In this document: positions 10,790 to 20,320 of the stretch, piece after piece
Layout of the letters: each line of letters begins with the position of its first letter
How positions within the stretch are numbered: position 1 is the first letter of the stretch
Assembly: GCA_023014485.1 (NCBI GenBank)
Contig: JAJOZX010012245.1
Coordinates: 51,755 to 115,754 of the forward strand
Source of the DNA: Bathynomus jamesi
Lineage: Eukaryota; Arthropoda; Malacostraca; Isopoda; Cirolanidae
DNA length: 64,000 nucleotides
Direction: 5' to 3'
The notes under the pieces: model-generated
Databases searched by the model: none
What the model saw: the letters and a program-made list of their open reading frames with translations, nothing else
Told to the model about the DNA's origin: nothing
Translations under genes and position numbers: made by a program

Positions 10790-12106
10790 TCCTCAAGGAA
10801 CATTTTTATGTAGACAATCTAATGGACTCAACATCAACAAAATCTGAATTATTTGAGGTCTATGAACACTCAAAACATTATGCAACACGGTAACTTTGAT
10901 CTTAAGAGAGTGGATTTCAAATGATGAGGATTTAAACAAAGATTTTAAAGGATAATAATGGTCTTACTGAACCATCAGACAGAGTTAAAACTTTAGGTAT
11001 GAACTGGTATTTGGATGCAACTTCGAACAACCATGATTCAATCTGCACTAAAGGTTTTAAACTTGATGAGGAGGCTAACACTAAAAGACAAATATTAATT
11101 ATCAGAGGCTTCAAAGATTTTTGATCCCATGGGTCTATTCCTGCCTTCAACAATAAAATCAAAGATTCTCCTCCAAGAAGTTTGGAGGACAAATGTTGGG
11201 TGGGATGAGCCAATCATTGAAGATCAAAAATCTTGGAAGAAGTTAGCTGCTGATTTAACAAAAGTGCAGAACATTAAAATACAAATGTGCTGTGGGTTTA
11301 GGGGTAAACCCCAGAGACTTCATGTGTTTGCTGATGCAAGCACACAGGCTTATGGGTGCTGTGCGTACCTTGTAAGTCCTACAGAAAGTCATCTAATTTA
11401 TGCAAAAGGGAAAGTTGCACCTCTCAAACCTACTCGAACCATACCTCAACTGGAACTATTGGCTGCTGCATTAGCCATTAAAACCATTTCATTGCTTAAG
11501 GATGCTTACCATGATGTGAACATAACTGATATCCACATCTGGCTTGACAGTCAGATTTGTCTTGCCTGGATACGGAATGATAGCATTAATAGTAAGAATA
11601 TCTTTGTAAGAAATAGGCTAAAAGAAATAGCTGAAGCTAATGAAAGCCTACAAGTAAACTTTCACTATGTTCCAACTAAACAAAATCCAGCAGACTTTCT
11701 GACCAGAGGTTTATCCTACAAGTTGTTGAAGTCAAACAAAACTTGGTTCATGGGACCTAAGTGGCTCTGTAATACAGACCAATGGCCTGTGGAACAAGTT
11801 AACTTGACATTAAATTTAATCTTTTCAAATGAAAAGGTTGAACCAATCACTAATTATGAACATTATTCTGATTTCAGCAAACTTGTCAGGGTCACAGCCT
11901 ACTGTTTGAGGTTTGCTCACAACTGTTTAACTACAATAAACAAACAGCTAAATAAAAACAATCATAATTATACAGAAGTTGCAACCAAGTACTGGATAGG
12001 GCATGCACAACAAAAGGAGTACAATAAAGAGTTAGAATTCTTGACTAATGGGAAGCAAACAAAAGAGCCTGTACCATCAGTAGTTGTGGATCTAAATTTG
12101 TTCAGA
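10790..12106 (+). pseudogene. BEL/Pao pol, RT end and RNase H
   Basis: It begins with degraded reverse transcriptase: HFYVDNL at 10801 is the Pao form of the YxDD box (second Asp changed to Asn), followed by frameshifted text similar to the Pao region after it. An open frame from 11129 carries IFDPMG-like sequence, then an RNase H-like domain: FADAS (first Asp), PQLELLAA (Glu), WLDSQICLAW (Asp), and the HYVPTKQNPADFLTRG motif. The frame ends at 12107 only because the TAG there is the first codon of the inserted transposon. The reading continues at 18241. BEL elements move by cytoplasmic reverse transcription; this copy cannot do so itself. Confidence 0.85.
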
Positions 12107-12478
12107 TAGTAGAGGAATTTTAGGAAAATCGACCTAACAAATTAGCAGGAAGTCGAAACTTGGTACACTTGTAAACTGAACCCTACTGATGAATATATTA
12201 AAAGTCCCAACAAATCCAAGTTGTGCTCCAGCCGCCATCTTGGAAAATGGCGGCCGAATTTCGGTTTTTTGGAAATAACTTTAGAACCGTAAAAGATACG
12301 AAACTTTACCAAGAGAGCAATATCATTCTACATAAAAAGACAAACATTTTCTGTTCCCAACTTTGTTTTGTACGATGAAAAATAAAAACGTTATGCAAAA
12401 CCAAAGATTTTTCATTCTATGAATCAATGCGGACACGACGTTCAAACTGGGTTTGTAGGTAAAAAAAGCGAATGTTTT
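12107..12478 (+). repeat. Academ-like left TIR
   Basis: It is the inverted counterpart of 17866-18237. Shared blocks include AAATTAGCAGGAAGTCGAAA, GCCGCCATCTTGGAAAATGG (mirrored as CCATTTTCCAAGATGGCGGC) and GACGTTCAAACT. The arms carry point differences and an 11-bp gap near the tip, so the insertion is not brand new. Confidence 0.9.
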
Positions 12479-12837
12479 GTTATGACTGCCTATTTTCAGA
12501 AACCTCTCTTACTTTGTATGGGTGATTTTGTGAAAAAATATTTCACAGGAACGAGCTAGTAGAAATATAAATTGTGACAGTGCCTGGTTTTCTAAATATT
12601 TATACCAATACATTTTCTTGTTTCTAGCAGATATGGGCAACTCTGTCCCTAATTTCCTATATTCTACTTCTAATAAATACTCTTAATTATGATTATATCT
12701 ACGGATTCATCTGTAACATTTATTCACTCAATCGGAGGTTATGAGTTAATATACCGAAGTAATAGTTCAAAGTGAATGACAGACGAACTAATATTTTTCT
12801 TTTCTTTTCAGGTAATGGACGCTATTGATGAGTCAAG

Positions 12838-14976
12838 ATGAAGTGCTTGATATGTGCAGAAGAGATCGATGTGGGAAGCGGGGTATTTGTGGAAAGAGGG
12901 ATCAAGACTCTGATTCAAGCAAGCAAAGATAGAGGAGATGATAAATACAAGACATTTCAGGAACTGAAGAGTGTACCAGTACACAAAATCTGTCGGAGAA
13001 ACTACACAAGAAAGCACAGTATAGCTGCTGTCAATAAGGAACCTTCAGAACAATCAACTTCACAAGCCAACAGAGTTCTTCGTTCAGAAATAAAGACATT
13101 TAACTTTCTAAGTGACTGTATATTTTGTGGAGAGAAAGCAAGTTTACCTGACACAAAACATTCAAAAAATAGACGCCTCACTGTATATAATGTGGCTACT
13201 CTTGAATTTCGAGAAAAAATTATTTCAATTTGTGAACAGCGCAGTGATAGTTGGGGGCAGGAAGTATATTCACGTATTGCAAATTCCATTGATTTAGTAG
13301 CAGAAGAAGGTCGTTATCACTTTGTATGTTACAGCACATTCAAGCGCATTGCACAAAGAGATTCAGCAGGACGTCCAGAAGAATCAGTAGCTTCGTCTGC
13401 TTTCAAAAAACTTTTGGAATACATTGAAAGTAATGATGAGTGTCAGTACAGTTTGAGTGAGCTGAAAGATATTATGATGGAAGTTTCTGGTGCACAAAAA
13501 GAAGACCTTTACAGTGACCACTGGCTTAAGTGTAAGTTCCTTTCACACTACAAGTCAAGCATAATCTGTACAGATCTGCATTCCCGACATAACATATTTA
13601 GCTTCACTCACACAGGACGGAGGATTTTAACAGAACAATGGTATGAAAACAAGAAGACAGATGAGACTAGTGAACGATTACGTATTGTTGAAACAGCTGC
13701 AAAAATCATCAAAGAAGACATTTGTAAAACAGTGTATGATTGTAGCATGTACCCAGACATTGATGACATGAAGGCTGAGGGTCAGACTTTAGTTCCCCCG
13801 ACACTTACAGCTTTCACTGAGAGTCTTATTTCAACTAAAACTCAACCTACACCTGAAAGTATAGATCGCAAGAGAACTTTTATCAACCATTCGATAATTT
13901 CTGCTATGAGGCCACGTTCATTCCTATCTCCACTGCATTTGGGACTTTCTGTACACCCATATCGCAATTATGGATCAAGACATCTAATAGACATTTTGCA
14001 TGCTGTGGGTGCATGCTCTTCATACAAAGAAGCCACAAACTTCCTAAATTGTGCTGTTAATAGCCCACGGTCAACAGTACAACCAGATGCATTTATACAG
14101 TTTGTCTTTGATAATGCTGATGTGAACACAAGAACCCTGGATGGTTTGGGTACCTTTCATGCACTTGGAGGAATAAAGTGTGTTACTCCAGGAAACTCTG
14201 TCTCGAAATGCCCTCCTTTAGCACGTAATATTGGTGAAAAATGTGACACTACTTCAAATCAAATACCCATTATCCCTTACAAAAAACCTCCCACATCAGG
14301 TTTGAAGAGCATAATCTTAAGTGACATAACACATGAAGATGGAGATGTAGTTCGCAGAGGTTTCAAACTTGATGTTCTGTGGTTGGCTGGATTTAGTGAA
14401 GTTCAAAATAAATTACCAAGCTGGAATGGCTATATGAAATATGCAGTTACAAATGGAACATGGAATGTAAGTCGTGTGCTGGCAGTGCCTTTCATAAATC
14501 TAGAACCAGGAAATCTGACAACCCTTTACTCAGCTTTGATGTTTGCCGCAAAAGAAAGCCAAAGTCATAATCAGGCATGTGTAGTTACTTTTGACCAACC
14601 CTTGTTCTTGAAGTCTGTAGATATTGTTGAGTCAGAACCAGTTGCTAGTCTTGTATCTTCAATAGTTGTTCGCTTAGGAGGTTTTCATTTGTTGATGTCA
14701 TACATGGGAGCAGTAGGACATATAATGAGTGGTAGTGGGATTGAGGAGTTGTGGCAAACTGTTTATGGAAAAGCGACTGTACCCCACATGATGAAAGGCC
14801 ATTCATATGCCAGAGCCGTACGTGCTCATATTCTAACAGCTGCAGCACTCTTTACTCTCATTCATGACGAATTGGCTTCAAAAGCTGAAGAATCACAAAA
14901 CATACTGTGTGAAATATCAAAACAGTATTCAGCAAAGGCACTAACTTCTGAAGATGTTTTTGAGTGTTGCTATTGA
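12838..14976 (+). CDS. Academ-like transposase, N-terminal half
   Basis: A 712-codon open frame. The start ATG at 12838 follows a strong splice acceptor (pyrimidine tract and CAG at 12809-12811) and a short 5' exon piece. An upstream ATG at 12815 opens an 8-codon uORF whose TGA overlaps the main ATG (ATGA). The N terminus has two Cys/His metal-binding clusters: CLIC with HKICRR (residues about 3-53), and CIFC (about 96-99) with HFVCYSTF (about 161-168). The centre is a long conserved region of the family (for example HLGLSVHPYRNYGSR, HALGGIKCVTPGNS, LVVRLGGFHLLMS-type sequence). The protein is broken near 14955 by a 1-base shift in GATGTTTTTGAG and continues as 14954-17155. I infer DNA-binding and catalytic-core function; the catalytic residues cannot be assigned by eye. 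Confidence 0.85.
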   Translation: MKCLICAEEIDVGSGVFVERGIKTLIQASKDRGDDKYKTFQELKSVPVHKICRRNYTRKHSIAAVNKEPSEQSTSQANRVLRSEIKTFNFLSDCIFCGEKASLPDTKHSKNRRLTVYNVATLEFREKIISICEQRSDSWGQEVYSRIANSIDLVAEEGRYHFVCYSTFKRIAQRDSAGRPEESVASSAFKKLLEYIESNDECQYSLSELKDIMMEVSGAQKEDLYSDHWLKCKFLSHYKSSIICTDLHSRHNIFSFTHTGRRILTEQWYENKKTDETSERLRIVETAAKIIKEDICKTVYDCSMYPDIDDMKAEGQTLVPPTLTAFTESLISTKTQPTPESIDRKRTFINHSIISAMRPRSFLSPLHLGLSVHPYRNYGSRHLIDILHAVGACSSYKEATNFLNCAVNSPRSTVQPDAFIQFVFDNADVNTRTLDGLGTFHALGGIKCVTPGNSVSKCPPLARNIGEKCDTTSNQIPIIPYKKPPTSGLKSIILSDITHEDGDVVRRGFKLDVLWLAGFSEVQNKLPSWNGYMKYAVTNGTWNVSRVLAVPFINLEPGNLTTLYSALMFAAKESQSHNQACVVTFDQPLFLKSVDIVESEPVASLVSSIVVRLGGFHLLMSYMGAVGHIMSGSGIEELWQTVYGKATVPHMMKGHSYARAVRAHILTAAALFTLIHDELASKAEESQNILCEISKQYSAKALTSEDVFECCY

Positions 14977-17155
14977 GAACTACATAAATCTGTTTGAGAA
15001 AGTCAAAAAAGATATGCAGAATTCAGGCAAAACACCTAAGTTATGGCTTCAGTATTTTCAGCAAGTCATGCTTATCCTTCAGTTTATAAGAGCAGAACGA
15101 ACAGCAGACTGGAATTTGCATATTGAAACTGTCAAATATATGCTTCCTTACTTTCATAGTGCAGGTCATATACATTATGCAAAATGTGCCCATCTGTATC
15201 TAACTTTGATGGAGGATTTGCCCAACAAAATGTCATCTGAGGACTTCCAAAGATTCACGAAAGATGGTTACTTCACAATCAGGCGCAGTGACAGATTCTG
15301 GTCTGGTGTGTCAACAGATATGTGCATTGAGCAAGTTTTAATGCGTAGCTTTAAAGCAATAGGTGGACTTACACATGGTCGGGGAATCACAGATTCAACT
15401 TTACAGAGATGGGTGTTGTCTGCTCCAGCTTGTGGTGAAATAACTGGGACGTTATCAGAGTTCGCAGGAATAAGTGTAACAATTAGTCATCAGAACATAG
15501 AATCTGGAACATCTCGTCAAACAAGAGATTTAAACGACTTTGTGACATTTGTTTGCTGGCTAAAAGAACATAACCCATTTGGTCAATTATCAGGACAGTT
15601 GGTAAACCTCTCAAATGGGTTGATAGCAGATTCATCAATAACATGTGATAGGGCACTAGAGATTGGTACAGAAACAATGAAAGCACTCTCAAGTCATAGC
15701 TTCTCTGATATTCGACTGCAAAGGAAGAAGAAAGTAGTTCCTTTGTCTAACCTGTCATCTGGCACAATAAAGATGAAAGAAAAAACTGTAATCCTGCATT
15801 CCCCACAAGAACTCTTCCACAGAATGATATGTTTGGACATAAGCAAAACAGAAGTTAAAGGGTACTTTCAGTATGAGCTGGCAAGTGTGCCTCCATCATT
15901 ATTTGACTCAACATTGTTAAGAAAAGGCACAAAGTCTTCTCTGATCAATGCTTTTCAGTCGCACAACGAGATGTTAGCTTTACCAGCCAATCCTCACTAC
16001 ATTTTAGATGGAGGAAACCTTCTTCATTGCGTTGTTTGGCCAAAACCCGCTACATTTGGTCAGCTGTTTGACTTGTATACAACCTCTGTAGAGAGCAATT
16101 ACGGTAAAAACTGTACAGTGGTGTTTGATGGTTATCCTGACAGAGAAACCACTAAGACAGCCGAGCAAGAGCGACGAGCAGCAAAAAGAACTTCTAGAGA
16201 TATCATATTTAATGAGAATACACCAACCACTATACCACAATCAGATTTTCTTGCTAACAGAAACAACAAACGGGCCCTGATTGCATCTCTTGTGTCTAGT
16301 ATGAAGATCAAAGGTTATTCTGTTGTTCAGGCGGAGAGTGATGCAGATACTGTTATTGTTAAGGCTGCTCTAGATCAAGCTAAACACAAAAATCAAACAG
16401 TAGTTGTTGGCCAGGATACGGATCTTCTAGTGCTTCTAACTGCTCTAGCCCATGAAGACTTTGAAATTTGGTTTCTCAAACCAGGGAAATCAAGCAGCAC
16501 ACCCCGTATTTTCAGCATCCAAAGTGAGAAAAAAAACATGGGGAAGGCTTGTGAAGTTTTGCTATCTGCTCACGCCATGACTGGATGCGATACCACATCA
16601 GCTTTGTATAAAAAAGGAAAAGTTAGAGGTCTCCAACTTCTACAGAACCATACAGAAATGAGAGAAGAAATGAAAATATTTAACCAAAAGGAAGCCAGTA
16701 AAGAAGATATCAAAGCTGTTGGGGAAAAGTTCCTCTTAAAAATGTACGGATCAAAATCAAAGTCCTTGGATGAGCTAAGATACTTCATGTATACTCGCAT
16801 AGTAGCAAAAAAGAAGTTAGATACATCTTTTCAACTAGCATCCCTACCTCCGACCAGTGCAGCAGCAGAGCAACACTCATACAGAGTGTACTTGCAGGTC
16901 CAAGAATGGTTAGGAAACTGCCTGGAGCCAACAGAGTGGGGATGGTCCATGACAGGGAAATCACTGAGGCCTGTCCCTACTACCAAGGAAGCCGCTCCAT
17001 CACAACTTCTTAACCTCATTTCATGTAACTGCAAGCTAGGATGCACCAAGAGATGCAAGTGCATACAGTTTGGTTTGCTGTGCTCAGCGATGTGTGGAGG
17101 ATGTGAAGGAACTACCTGCGAGAACTCTTATGTTGAAACGCTACTAGACAACTGA
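14954..17155 (+). CDS. Academ-like protein, XPG-like nuclease and CXC tail
   Basis: This is the continuation of the preceding frame (733 codons; its own ATG is probably not used). The first third resembles the family's helical region (YFHSAGHIHYAKCAHLY, FWSGVSTDMCIEQVLMRS). From about residue 350 there is a PIN/XPG-type 5'-nuclease pattern with spaced acidic residues: LDGGN, VFDGYPD, ESDADTV, VGQDTDLLVLL and TGCDTTS. The last 40 residues form a TSO1-like cysteine cluster (CNCKLGC...KRCKC...C...CGGC...C). AATAAA at 17194 lies 39 bp after the stop. Homologues of this arrangement are widespread in metazoan genomes as uncharacterised proteins. It could be restored by a single frame correction, so the copy is young or under-decayed. 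Confidence 0.85.
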   Translation: MFLSVAIENYINLFEKVKKDMQNSGKTPKLWLQYFQQVMLILQFIRAERTADWNLHIETVKYMLPYFHSAGHIHYAKCAHLYLTLMEDLPNKMSSEDFQRFTKDGYFTIRRSDRFWSGVSTDMCIEQVLMRSFKAIGGLTHGRGITDSTLQRWVLSAPACGEITGTLSEFAGISVTISHQNIESGTSRQTRDLNDFVTFVCWLKEHNPFGQLSGQLVNLSNGLIADSSITCDRALEIGTETMKALSSHSFSDIRLQRKKKVVPLSNLSSGTIKMKEKTVILHSPQELFHRMICLDISKTEVKGYFQYELASVPPSLFDSTLLRKGTKSSLINAFQSHNEMLALPANPHYILDGGNLLHCVVWPKPATFGQLFDLYTTSVESNYGKNCTVVFDGYPDRETTKTAEQERRAAKRTSRDIIFNENTPTTIPQSDFLANRNNKRALIASLVSSMKIKGYSVVQAESDADTVIVKAALDQAKHKNQTVVVGQDTDLLVLLTALAHEDFEIWFLKPGKSSSTPRIFSIQSEKKNMGKACEVLLSAHAMTGCDTTSALYKKGKVRGLQLLQNHTEMREEMKIFNQKEASKEDIKAVGEKFLLKMYGSKSKSLDELRYFMYTRIVAKKKLDTSFQLASLPPTSAAAEQHSYRVYLQVQEWLGNCLEPTEWGWSMTGKSLRPVPTTKEAAPSQLLNLISCNCKLGCTKRCKCIQFGLLCSAMCGGCEGTTCENSYVETLLDN

Positions 17156-17193
17156 TAACTGAGTGTGTTGCAATATGACACTACACATAATGC

Positions 17194-17199
17194 AATAAA
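17194..17199 (+). terminator. polyadenylation signal AATAAA
   Basis: A canonical AATAAA 39 bp downstream of the transposase stop codon, the only one near the gene end; it is placed well before the right TIR. Confidence 0.6.
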
Positions 17200-17865
17200 T
17201 GTACAATCTAGCTTATTTTTGCGTAGTAATTAGAAAATTATACTTAAAACAGGGAGACACAATTACATTTTATTTCCTAGCTCATGTTAGATGACTTTAT
17301 TCAACATTAGAGATGTCACACAGTGCCTTAGTGTTAAAGCTATATACTGTATTACTGCGTTGCACTCCAAGACTTAGATTACTACATTTTCATTTTAGGT
17401 AACAACAGACGATTATAGTTAGCTATAGTGATGTTCCCAAGTGTCTAAGGATTACTGTGACCATTCAATAAGATGTTATTTTATGTTCAATCCATAAAAC
17501 CTGTCTGAACATCATGGTCATCATCAATACATGAAAATTCTTCCTATGTTACATTTTTCTTCAGTATACAAGATAAGGAAAAATGCATGTTATATTTTAC
17601 ATAAAATATATTAGTAATGTATGTATTGAGAATAGCATTCATAATTATTTCCATTTTCAATACTTAGATGTCTAATGAAGGAATAAAATAACTGTTTTAA
17701 ATAATGTTACTCCAAACCGATAACTTAGCTCCTACCCGTCATCAAAAAAATTACATTACAGTATTTTTCTCTAGCTCTTTCTGTTGTGCTTTACTTTTTT
17801 ACCAAACTACCTATAAAAAACAAACTGTCATGGTTCTGAAATAATAAATTGCAACAAAATATTCG

Positions 17866-18237
17866 AATTTCTACCCATTAACCAAGTTTGAACGTCATGT
17901 CTGCACTGATTCATAGAATAAAGGAATTTTGTATTTTGCGTAACTTTTTTATGTTTCATCGTACAAAACAAAGTTGGGAACAGAAAATGTTTGCCTTTTT
18001 ATGTAGAATGATTTTGCTCTCTTGGTAAATTTTCGTATCTTTTACGGGTCTGAAGTTATTTCCAAAATATCGAAATTCGGCCGCCATTTTCCAAGATGGC
18101 GGCTGGAGCACAACTTGGATTTGTTGGGACTTTTAATATATTCATCAGTAGGGTTCAGTTTACAAGTGTACCAAGTTTCGACTTCCTGCTAATTTGATAG
18201 GTCGATTGAATATATTTATCCTAAAATTCTTCCACTA
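17866..18237 (-). repeat. Academ-like right TIR
   Basis: It is the reverse complement of 12107-12478 over about 370 bp. The last bases ACTA abut the AGA target duplication at 18238. About 650 bp between the gene end and this arm (17200-17865) are AT-rich and show nothing recognisable. Confidence 0.9.
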
Positions 18238-19687
18238 AGAGATGAGGAAGGCCTTCTAAGGTGTAAAGGGAGATTAGACAAATCAAAACTGTCATACAAA
18301 AGCAAACATCCAATCCTTTTACCTAGATTTAGCTATTTGACAACATTAATCATCAGAAAAACACACAATGATGTACATCATATGGGGGTACCACAGACAC
18401 TAACTACATTAAGAAAAACTTATTGGATACCCAAGGGAAGGATCACTGTTAAAACAGTCCTGAGTGAGTGTGTCACATGTAGGCGTATTCATGCTAGGCC
18501 CTATAGGAAACCAAATCCTCCTGCTTTGCCAGAGGAGAGAGTTACTCTCAACAGACCCTTTGAGACTGTAGGCATTGACTATACAGGAGCATTGACTGTA
18601 GGGGTGGTTGACACTGAACAAAAAATGTACATTGTACTGTTTACATGTGCTGCCTCACGAGCTGTTTATCTGGATGTTGTGGAGGACCTTACAGCAGAAT
18701 CTTTTGTTGCTGTCTTTAAGAGATTCTGTGCACGACATTCAGTACCCAAGACAGTTTGGACTGACAATGCTACATATTTCAAGGCTGGTGAACAAGTTAT
18801 CCACGACTTGTTAAGCGATGAACTCACACAATTATATATACAAAATTCAAACATAAAGTGGAAGTATATTCCGGTTGCCTCTCCTTGGTATGGTTCTATC
18901 TGGGAGAGGAATATACAAACAGTAAAGAATTGCTTGAAGAAAGCAATTGGTAAAAAACAGATACACTTGTTTGAGTTGCTCACTCTCCTGGCTGAGATTG
19001 AGAACCATCATTAACAATAGACCACTCACTTATGTGAGTGACAACATTAATGACCCGGAACCATTAACTCCAAATCATTTGATTCGGGGAGAACAAGTTA
19101 GTCTCCTGCTGGACTACAATATAGACTCTTCAGAAGACCCAAACTGGACTCAACGACATGATCAGCTCCAGACTAAGTTACAACATTTAACCAGAGTTAA
19201 AGCTCATTTCATTAAACAGTGGAAAACTGAGTACTTGATGAGTCTAAGGGAGAGACATAAACAAATGACTAAGAAGGATTGGTCTGACACAATTAAGGTA
19301 GGGGACCTTGTTCTCATACATGACAGTACTCCAAGACAATACTGGCCTCTGGCTAGAGTTTTAGAACTCAGACCAGGGGCAGACGGGGTAACAAGAGTGG
19401 TCAAATTAAGGACTTCAACGGGTGACACAACAAGAGACATTTCTCTTTTGTACCCCTTAGAGTCTGGACCCAAAACAATGGACTTTGGAGAACCTTCTCC
19501 AAGACGGCACTGGTGGAAAAAGCCCCGCGAAAAAGGAACAAGGGAGAGCGAAAACGAGGAACGGGGCGAGAAGCCGGAACGAAAGAAGGGAGAAGGACAA
19601 ACAACGGAAAAAGATCCCCACCAGCAAGTACGCTCTCAACAATTAGACAGAAGGGGAAAAGAGACTCTAATAACTAGCAGTAAGTGA
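18238..19687 (+). pseudogene. BEL/Pao pol, integrase and DUF5641
   Basis: This is the second half of the interrupted pol. It opens with DEEGLLRCKGRL and the LLPRFSYLTTLIIRKTH block, then an H2C2 zinc module (HNDVHHMG...CVTC) and the integrase core with GIDYTG (Asp), WTDNATYF (Asp) and SIWERNIQ (Glu). One extra A near 19002 (GAGAACC) shifts the frame; the reading continues in the 18947 frame with INNRPLTYVSDN and a DUF5641 region (VGDLVLIHD, RQYWPLARVLELRPGADG). The frame then runs on into the 3' LTR to 19687. It is defective because of the frameshift and the transposon insertion. Confidence 0.88.
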
Positions 19688-19991
19688 CTAATTGTGTTTT
19701 AACCCAGTTAGAAGTAAACGCATTAAATTAAGCTGGGTCAGACAACTTAGGCCTACATTGTGGCCTAAGACCTAGCATCAACTCATAGCTTAACAAAGGT
19801 GAAGGTAGATTGCCCTAACCTAATTTGGTGAGGAATCCTACTGTGGACCTCAATTTATCTGCCCGCTCTGGACCATTTCCGGAATCTCTAGGCTGACCCC
19901 TACAAGGCTAGATTTAATCTACTCTATAGTTAGACTGGAGATATAAGGGGTGGGTTAATTGTGGACCAATTCATACAGAGCGTTTTTCACA
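19499..19991 (+). repeat. BEL/Pao 3' LTR
   Basis: Near-identical partner of 9631-10122 (see there). It ends TTTTTCACA; the flank then reads GGTGGGGAAG, with no matching duplication next to the 5' LTR. Confidence 0.8.
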
Positions 19992-19999
19992 GGTGGGGA

Positions 20000-20320
20000 A
20001 GTAGGTAGGTGGATTGAAAACCGGCTGAAGAATGCCACAAAATTAATCCCTTCCGTTAGGCATATGGGCTACAATCGACGCTTACGTGATGCGGGTTCAA
20101 AGATGTCGATTTTAGAAGCATGTTTAGTTTAAATGATAACCCAACTCGCAACAATGGTTGGAAGTTGGATTTGAAACGGTTTAGGACTAGTGTGTGTGGG
20201 AATTACTTTACGTATAAGATCTGTGACACGTGGAACAGTTTACCTTCAGAAGTTGTGAACAGTTCCTCTGTGGATCATTTCAAGAAAAGGTTAGACCAAA
20301 TCTTGCACACTATTTGAGTG
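20000..20320 (+). pseudogene. CR1-like LINE ORF2, C-terminal end
   Basis: The translation shows RWIENRLKNATKLIPS and RHMGYNRRLRDAG, then in another frame WKLDLKRFRTSVCGNYF and CDTWNSLPSEVVNSSSVDHF ending at a stop. This is the standard C terminus of CR1/L2-type ORF2 proteins. It is frameshifted near 20100. A short TTGTAACTC/(TC)n tail at 20404-20434 may be the LINE 3' end. The same protein region is seen on the minus strand at 53460-53930. Confidence 0.8.

Larger units (their letters stand above)
12107..18237 (+). mobile_element. Academ-like DNA transposon inserted in BEL pol
   Basis: This 6131-bp element has long inverted repeats (about 370 bp) whose tips read TAGTAGAGGAATTTTAGGA on the left and TAGTGGAAGAATTTTAGGA on the right (reverse complement), 17 of 19 matching. 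A 3-bp duplication AGA flanks it (12104-12106 and 18238-18240). Setting the element and one AGA aside rejoins the BEL reading frame (LNLF-R-DEEGLLRC), which confirms both ends. It carries one large gene, split by a single frameshift, with an XPG/FEN-like nuclease domain and a cysteine-rich CXC tail. Long TIRs, a 3-bp TSD and an XPG-like nuclease fit the Academ superfamily as I know it; no helicase is visible. Confidence 0.85.
9631..19991 (+). mobile_element. BEL/Pao LTR retrotransposon, internally deleted
   Basis: Two direct repeats of about 492 bp (9631-10122 and 19499-19991) flank pol sequence with Pao-type RNase H, integrase and DUF5641 regions. After removing the nested transposon (12107-18237) the internal part is only about 3.2 kb; gag, protease and most of the reverse transcriptase are absent. 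By eye the LTRs differ at only about three positions and one indel, suggesting a recent origin, yet the body is gutted. No 5-bp target duplication could be confirmed, and the exact LTR starts are uncertain. Confidence 0.82.
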
